DNA from: a virus
Direction: 5' to 3' (one strand)
Virus record (IMG/VR): IMGVR_UViG_3300034106_004723
Coordinates: 1 to 27,612 of that record
DNA: 27,612 bases
Both the position numbers and the translations under genes were made by a program. Positions 24,737 through 27,612 of the stretch are shown piece by piece (position 1 is the first letter of the stretch; the number at the start of each line of letters is the position of its first letter). The notes under the pieces were generated by a model. The model was given only the letters and a program-made list of their open reading frames with translations, had not been told where the DNA came from and ran no database searches.

Positions 24737-26722
24737 TTATACTACCAATCCTTTAATGTCATTGTCTGGATATTTTATTTCAAATACAGATGGGTCTTTT
24801 GATGGATAAAGAATATTGTTTTGTGTAGCAATACTTACATTGTACGCTACAGGAGAATAATCACCGTCATCAATTGTCAAATTCTTGATCTTCAATTCAA
24901 TAACAGATTGAACGCCTTCGTTTTTCATTATTTCAAAGTTAAGTTGACTGAGATTTATTGGTTGATTAAAACTCATATTATCAATGCTCAAAAAGCTTTT
25001 AACGGATTGAATACAATTATTTAAAACATCTCGTTTATTGAAACCATTGAAAACAGTAATCTTAAACTCCAATCCCAAATTAATAATATATCCGTCTATA
25101 ATGTTAATTTTATCTGTTAATATTTTGAAATTGTTCAGATAACTTATTAAGTTCTGTAATGTAGCAGGATTTAGTTTGGTTAAATTTTTATTAACGTCGT
25201 ATCCCAACAAATAAAGATTGTTGGTAAATGGATTACTTGCTTCTAAAAACTTTCTTCTATCCAATGGATTTAGTGGATTTAGATCCAATGTTTCATTTCC
25301 ATTTTCATTCACTATACCTTTAATTAGTTGGTTATATTGAATGCGTCTATTTGAATTGCTTTCAACATATGCTTTAGAGATATTACCTAAATATGTTGGT
25401 AATGAATACACTCTAAGTAAAATATCTTCTGATGTAACCATTCTGTTTTGAGCAGAAAAATTCAATATTGCACTTTGACGTATTTCTTCGTCTGTTTCAG
25501 CATTGTTACCACCTGTAGATGACTGTGGATTATTTACTCTCAATGAGTTTTTTATGTTATTTAATAAAATAACTTCACTGTCAGTCAAACTAGTGACATC
25601 ATTTAAATAATCAGTGCTGGCAATCTTATTTATTTCGTCGGAATTTACATTTGAATCCAAACCACCACCTACAACATAAGTAACTGTTAATGTTGTGTTT
25701 GATGGAGATACACCATAAGAATTTGCTTTCAATACGTTTGTTCCATCCAAAGATATATTGAGATTTTTTAAATTGGATAGAGCTACACCAACATTGGTTG
25801 GATTTGGTATAATAACAGTATTTTCGTAATTTTCTGTATTTGCTCCAAATTGGATGTAAGTGAAGTTATTTTGATCTATTGTTGTTATAAATCTGCGTTC
25901 AGTTCTTAAATACTTTAAAATCTTAGGTGTTTCATTTCTATATGGTGACAGTGTTTGATTATTAAGCGGAACGTTATCAACCAAAATAGGAATGGTATCT
26001 TGCGCCAAGTATTGGGTTTCATAATAGTTAATACCATTTGAATCAACCACACTTATTATTTTGACAACATTTGTTTCATCCAACTTAATTTTTAAGAAAG
26101 ATTGCGGGTCACCAATACTAAAAGTCTTTGATGTAATTCTGCCTGAATAACACTGCGCTGTTTTCTTTATCAAATAAAACAATGGAGCACCTGTATTGTC
26201 ACGATTGTAAACACTTATTTCTCTTGGTGAGAATAGTGTGTCTTGACTAAAATCTACACTTTCTTCAACGATAAATGATACACCAGATACACTGGATAGT
26301 TGTGTATATGGTTTCAAAATCAAACAATATCTTTCGTCTGGTATATATTCGCCATTAACTCCTGATGTACGAGTTGCTGGTAATAATTGAAATAATTCTA
26401 CGTATGTAGACGATACTGAAGACACTTTTGGTTTATAACCCAAAAATTGTGCTTGATTTATAATGTTCTTACGTTCACCCGCAAATTGAATAAAACTTTC
26501 TTTGAATTGATAATCAGTGTAGTAAGATAGTACATCACCAACAAAGCTAGCTTGTTCAATAAAAATTTGTCCTGGTGAACTTTCACTGAAGTCCTTGTAA
26601 CTTTGTGGGTAATACTGTTTGGTAAAATCGATCAGTTGTTGCTTTAACGAAGTAAAATCACGATTTAAATACAAAACGTCTTTTGTATTAGCTTTGAATG
26701 TTTTGTTAATTAGTTGTTGCAT
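24737..26722 (-). CDS. gp6: Baseplate wedge protein, T4 gp6-like (Baseplate_J fold)
   Basis: 661 residues, against 660 in T4 gp6. The N-terminal region is typical: YLNRDFTSLKQQLIDFTKQY (18-37), DFSESSPGQIFIEQASFVGD (44-63), VLSYYTDYQFKESF (64-77), then NIINQAQFLGYKP, a signature of gp6-type wedge proteins. Later parts have the Baseplate_J layout, with ESNSNRRIQYNQLIKG and a C-terminal IDGYIINLGLEFKITVFNGF segment. gp6 forms the inner ring of the baseplate, clamps the other wedge proteins and triggers sheath contraction. It follows gp25 with a one-base overlap (TAATG) and precedes a DNRLRE protein. In T4, genes 25 and 6 lie in separate places; adjacent 25-6 pairs are common in other contractile systems. 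Assignment is strong. Confidence 0.9.
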   Translation of the reverse strand: MQQLINKTFKANTKDVLYLNRDFTSLKQQLIDFTKQYYPQSYKDFSESSPGQIFIEQASFVGDVLSYYTDYQFKESFIQFAGERKNIINQAQFLGYKPKVSSVSSTYVELFQLLPATRTSGVNGEYIPDERYCLILKPYTQLSSVSGVSFIVEESVDFSQDTLFSPREISVYNRDNTGAPLFYLIKKTAQCYSGRITSKTFSIGDPQSFLKIKLDETNVVKIISVVDSNGINYYETQYLAQDTIPILVDNVPLNNQTLSPYRNETPKILKYLRTERRFITTIDQNNFTYIQFGANTENYENTVIIPNPTNVGVALSNLKNLNISLDGTNVLKANSYGVSPSNTTLTVTYVVGGGLDSNVNSDEINKIASTDYLNDVTSLTDSEVILLNNIKNSLRVNNPQSSTGGNNAETDEEIRQSAILNFSAQNRMVTSEDILLRVYSLPTYLGNISKAYVESNSNRRIQYNQLIKGIVNENGNETLDLNPLNPLDRRKFLEASNPFTNNLYLLGYDVNKNLTKLNPATLQNLISYLNNFKILTDKINIIDGYIINLGLEFKITVFNGFNKRDVLNNCIQSVKSFLSIDNMSFNQPINLSQLNFEIMKNEGVQSVIELKIKNLTIDDGDYSPVAYNVSIATQNNILYPSKDPSVFEIKYPDNDIKGLVV

Positions 26723-27123
26723 TATATATTATTGTTTGTGATAATTACTTCGGTTGTAGACTTCAGTTCTTTATAACTAAAGGCTACTTTTATAAATATT
26801 TTATTGTAATCATTATTTACAACATCATTTTCTACTAATTGAACTTTAACATCTTCCACTATTACCCCATTCATAAATCTATTTACGTCATTTTGAATAA
26901 GATTTACCAACATAGGCAACATTTCTTGTAATTCATTCTGTTCAAACAACACTTTATATAAAGAAGACCCAAACGCATTGTTAAACCTACGTTCGCCAGG
27001 TCGTGTTAATAAAAGATTCTTTATATTACTCGAAACTTGGGAAATAGTATCCACATTGGTTTCAAAATAACCATTTTGACCCAATCTGAAAGGTATTTTA
27101 AGTCCTAGTGCTTTTTTAGACAT
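26722..27123 (-). CDS. gp25: Baseplate wedge protein, T4 gp25-like (GPW/gp25 family)
   Basis: 133 residues, against 132 in T4 gp25. The family core is clear: GYFETNVDTISQVSSNIKNL (18-37), LLTRPGERRFNNAFGSSLYK (38-57), VLFEQN (58-63), then an amphipathic helix MLPMLVNLIQNDVNRFM and the terminal VKVQLVEN and FIKVAFSYKE strands. gp25 binds the start of the sheath at the baseplate and forms the wedge core with gp6 and gp53. The name lysozyme once used for this family is not supported by function. The gene overlaps the gp6-like gene by one base. The start, MSKKALGLK, lies after an AT-rich leader with no Shine-Dalgarno site. Confidence 0.92.
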   Translation of the reverse strand: MSKKALGLKIPFRLGQNGYFETNVDTISQVSSNIKNLLLTRPGERRFNNAFGSSLYKVLFEQNELQEMLPMLVNLIQNDVNRFMNGVIVEDVKVQLVENDVVNNDYNKIFIKVAFSYKELKSTTEVIITNNNI

Positions 27124-27125
27124 AA

Positions 27126-27599
27126 TTAAATCTTAGATTTTTTCTTCTCTATAGCACTCATCAACTTAGAATAATCTCGGGTCATAGCGGAATATACAGA
27201 TTTAACTGGTTCAGGAGCATTCTCGGGAGCTTTTGTTTCTGTAATTACTTGAGAGGAAGTTGATCCATACCCACCCATCATACTAACCATACCACCTTCT
27301 TGTGGTACTCCTCCTGTAGTCTGATTTAATATGTCATTCAACATTGGATTGTTTGTATATTTAACATATTTCTTCGTAGGCTTAGTTTCAACTTCTGCTA
27401 CTGATTCATTCATAGATTCAAGTTCATTCAAAATTTCAGCTTCTAGATCAGAATCTGCAGATTTTGTCTTTTTTTGAGGCTTTGATGAATTATTCGCAAA
27501 TATTTCTGATAATTGACTTTTCAACTCAGTCTTTAATACGTTGCGAACTTCTTGTTGTACTGTTTTTTTAATAAACTCTTTAAGCACTTCTATTTTCAT
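27126..27599 (-). CDS. Hypothetical charged, helical protein upstream of gp25 (157 residues)
   Basis: Not recognised. Residues 1-35 form a probable amphipathic or coiled-coil helix (MKIEVLKEFIKKTVQQEVRN and onward). Residues 37-80 are Lys/Glu/Ser-rich and probably disordered. A Gly/Met-rich stretch follows (NPMLNDILNQTTGGVPQEGG, 83-102, then MVSMMGGYGSTSS), and the protein ends with a short helix RDYSKLMSAIEKKK. No membrane segment or catalytic motif is visible. It is two bases from the gp25 start, hence co-expressed with the baseplate genes. In T4 the recombination mediator gene uvsY lies near gene 25, but I see no convincing UvsY similarity. A scaffold, chaperone or minor virion role is possible. 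Confidence 0.6.
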   Translation of the reverse strand: MKIEVLKEFIKKTVQQEVRNVLKTELKSQLSEIFANNSSKPQKKTKSADSDLEAEILNELESMNESVAEVETKPTKKYVKYTNNPMLNDILNQTTGGVPQEGGMVSMMGGYGSTSSQVITETKAPENAPEPVKSVYSAMTRDYSKLMSAIEKKKSKI

Positions 27600-27612
27600 A
27601 TTGTTTATATAT

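Noticed and set aside
22987-25024. Plus-strand frames of 65 and 67 codons
   Set aside because: They are antisense to baseplate-region genes, with no motif and no plausible leader.
26722-27123. gp25-like protein as a lysozyme
   Set aside because: The old family label is misleading: this is a baseplate wedge core protein and no muramidase active site is visible.
27126-27599. UvsY-like recombination mediator next to gp25
   Set aside because: Size and neighbourhood are suggestive, but the disordered middle and Gly/Met-rich segment do not look like UvsY.

Overview
The window is a 27.6 kb piece of the genome of a tailed phage with a contractile tail (myovirus morphology, distantly T4-like). The evidence is a T4 gp25-like and a T4 gp6-like baseplate wedge protein at the right end, a gp18-type tail sheath at the left end, and a dense block of virion, replication and recombination genes between them. 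Every gene I can support lies on the minus strand, so transcription runs from right (27612) to left (1). The DNA is AT-rich. Genes are packed with 4-base ATGA overlaps or gaps of 1-46 bases, the largest gap is 80 bases (2768-2847), and no stretch over 300 bases lacks a gene. TAA, TGA and TAG are all used as stops, so there is no sign of stop-codon reassignment. I see no tRNA, rRNA, CRISPR, integrase or IS element.

Layout in transcription order: (1) baseplate and tail block, 27599-12952: a small charged protein, gp25-like wedge, gp6-like wedge, a DNRLRE-type Ser/Gly-rich protein, a coiled-coil protein, a 1504-residue mosaic protein with a LamG-like region, and four further tail or appendage proteins, including a seven-repeat FG-GAP propeller with an EF-hand/dockerin-like loop. 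(2) A 102-residue orphan, 12922-12614. (3) A replication and recombination island, 12601-7960: RuvC-like resolvase, DnaG-type primase, and a single 1063-residue protein that fuses SbcD/Mre11 (gp47-like) to SbcC/Rad50 (gp46-like). (4) A glycan module, 7958-2848: FkbM-family methyltransferase, a two-domain glycosyltransferase, and a second glycosyltransferase joining a GT4 domain to a TibC-like protein heptosyltransferase domain with its four-cysteine finger. (5) The tail sheath, 2767 to beyond base 1, unusually long and rich in Ser/Thr/Gly.

Nearly all starts lack a Shine-Dalgarno sequence and sit in AT-rich leaders. Only the sheath has a clear purine-rich site, downstream of a perfect AT-rich inverted repeat that overlaps T4-late-promoter-like octamers. 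SD-poor starts and low GC fit a Bacteroidota-type host, but this is inference.

The two most notable points are the one-piece SbcD-SbcC nuclease-ATPase and the glycan module placed directly upstream of the Ser/Thr-rich sheath. The second suggests, without proving, that this phage glycosylates its own virion proteins, with the TibC-like domain modifying serines and the FkbM enzyme perhaps methylating the sugar.
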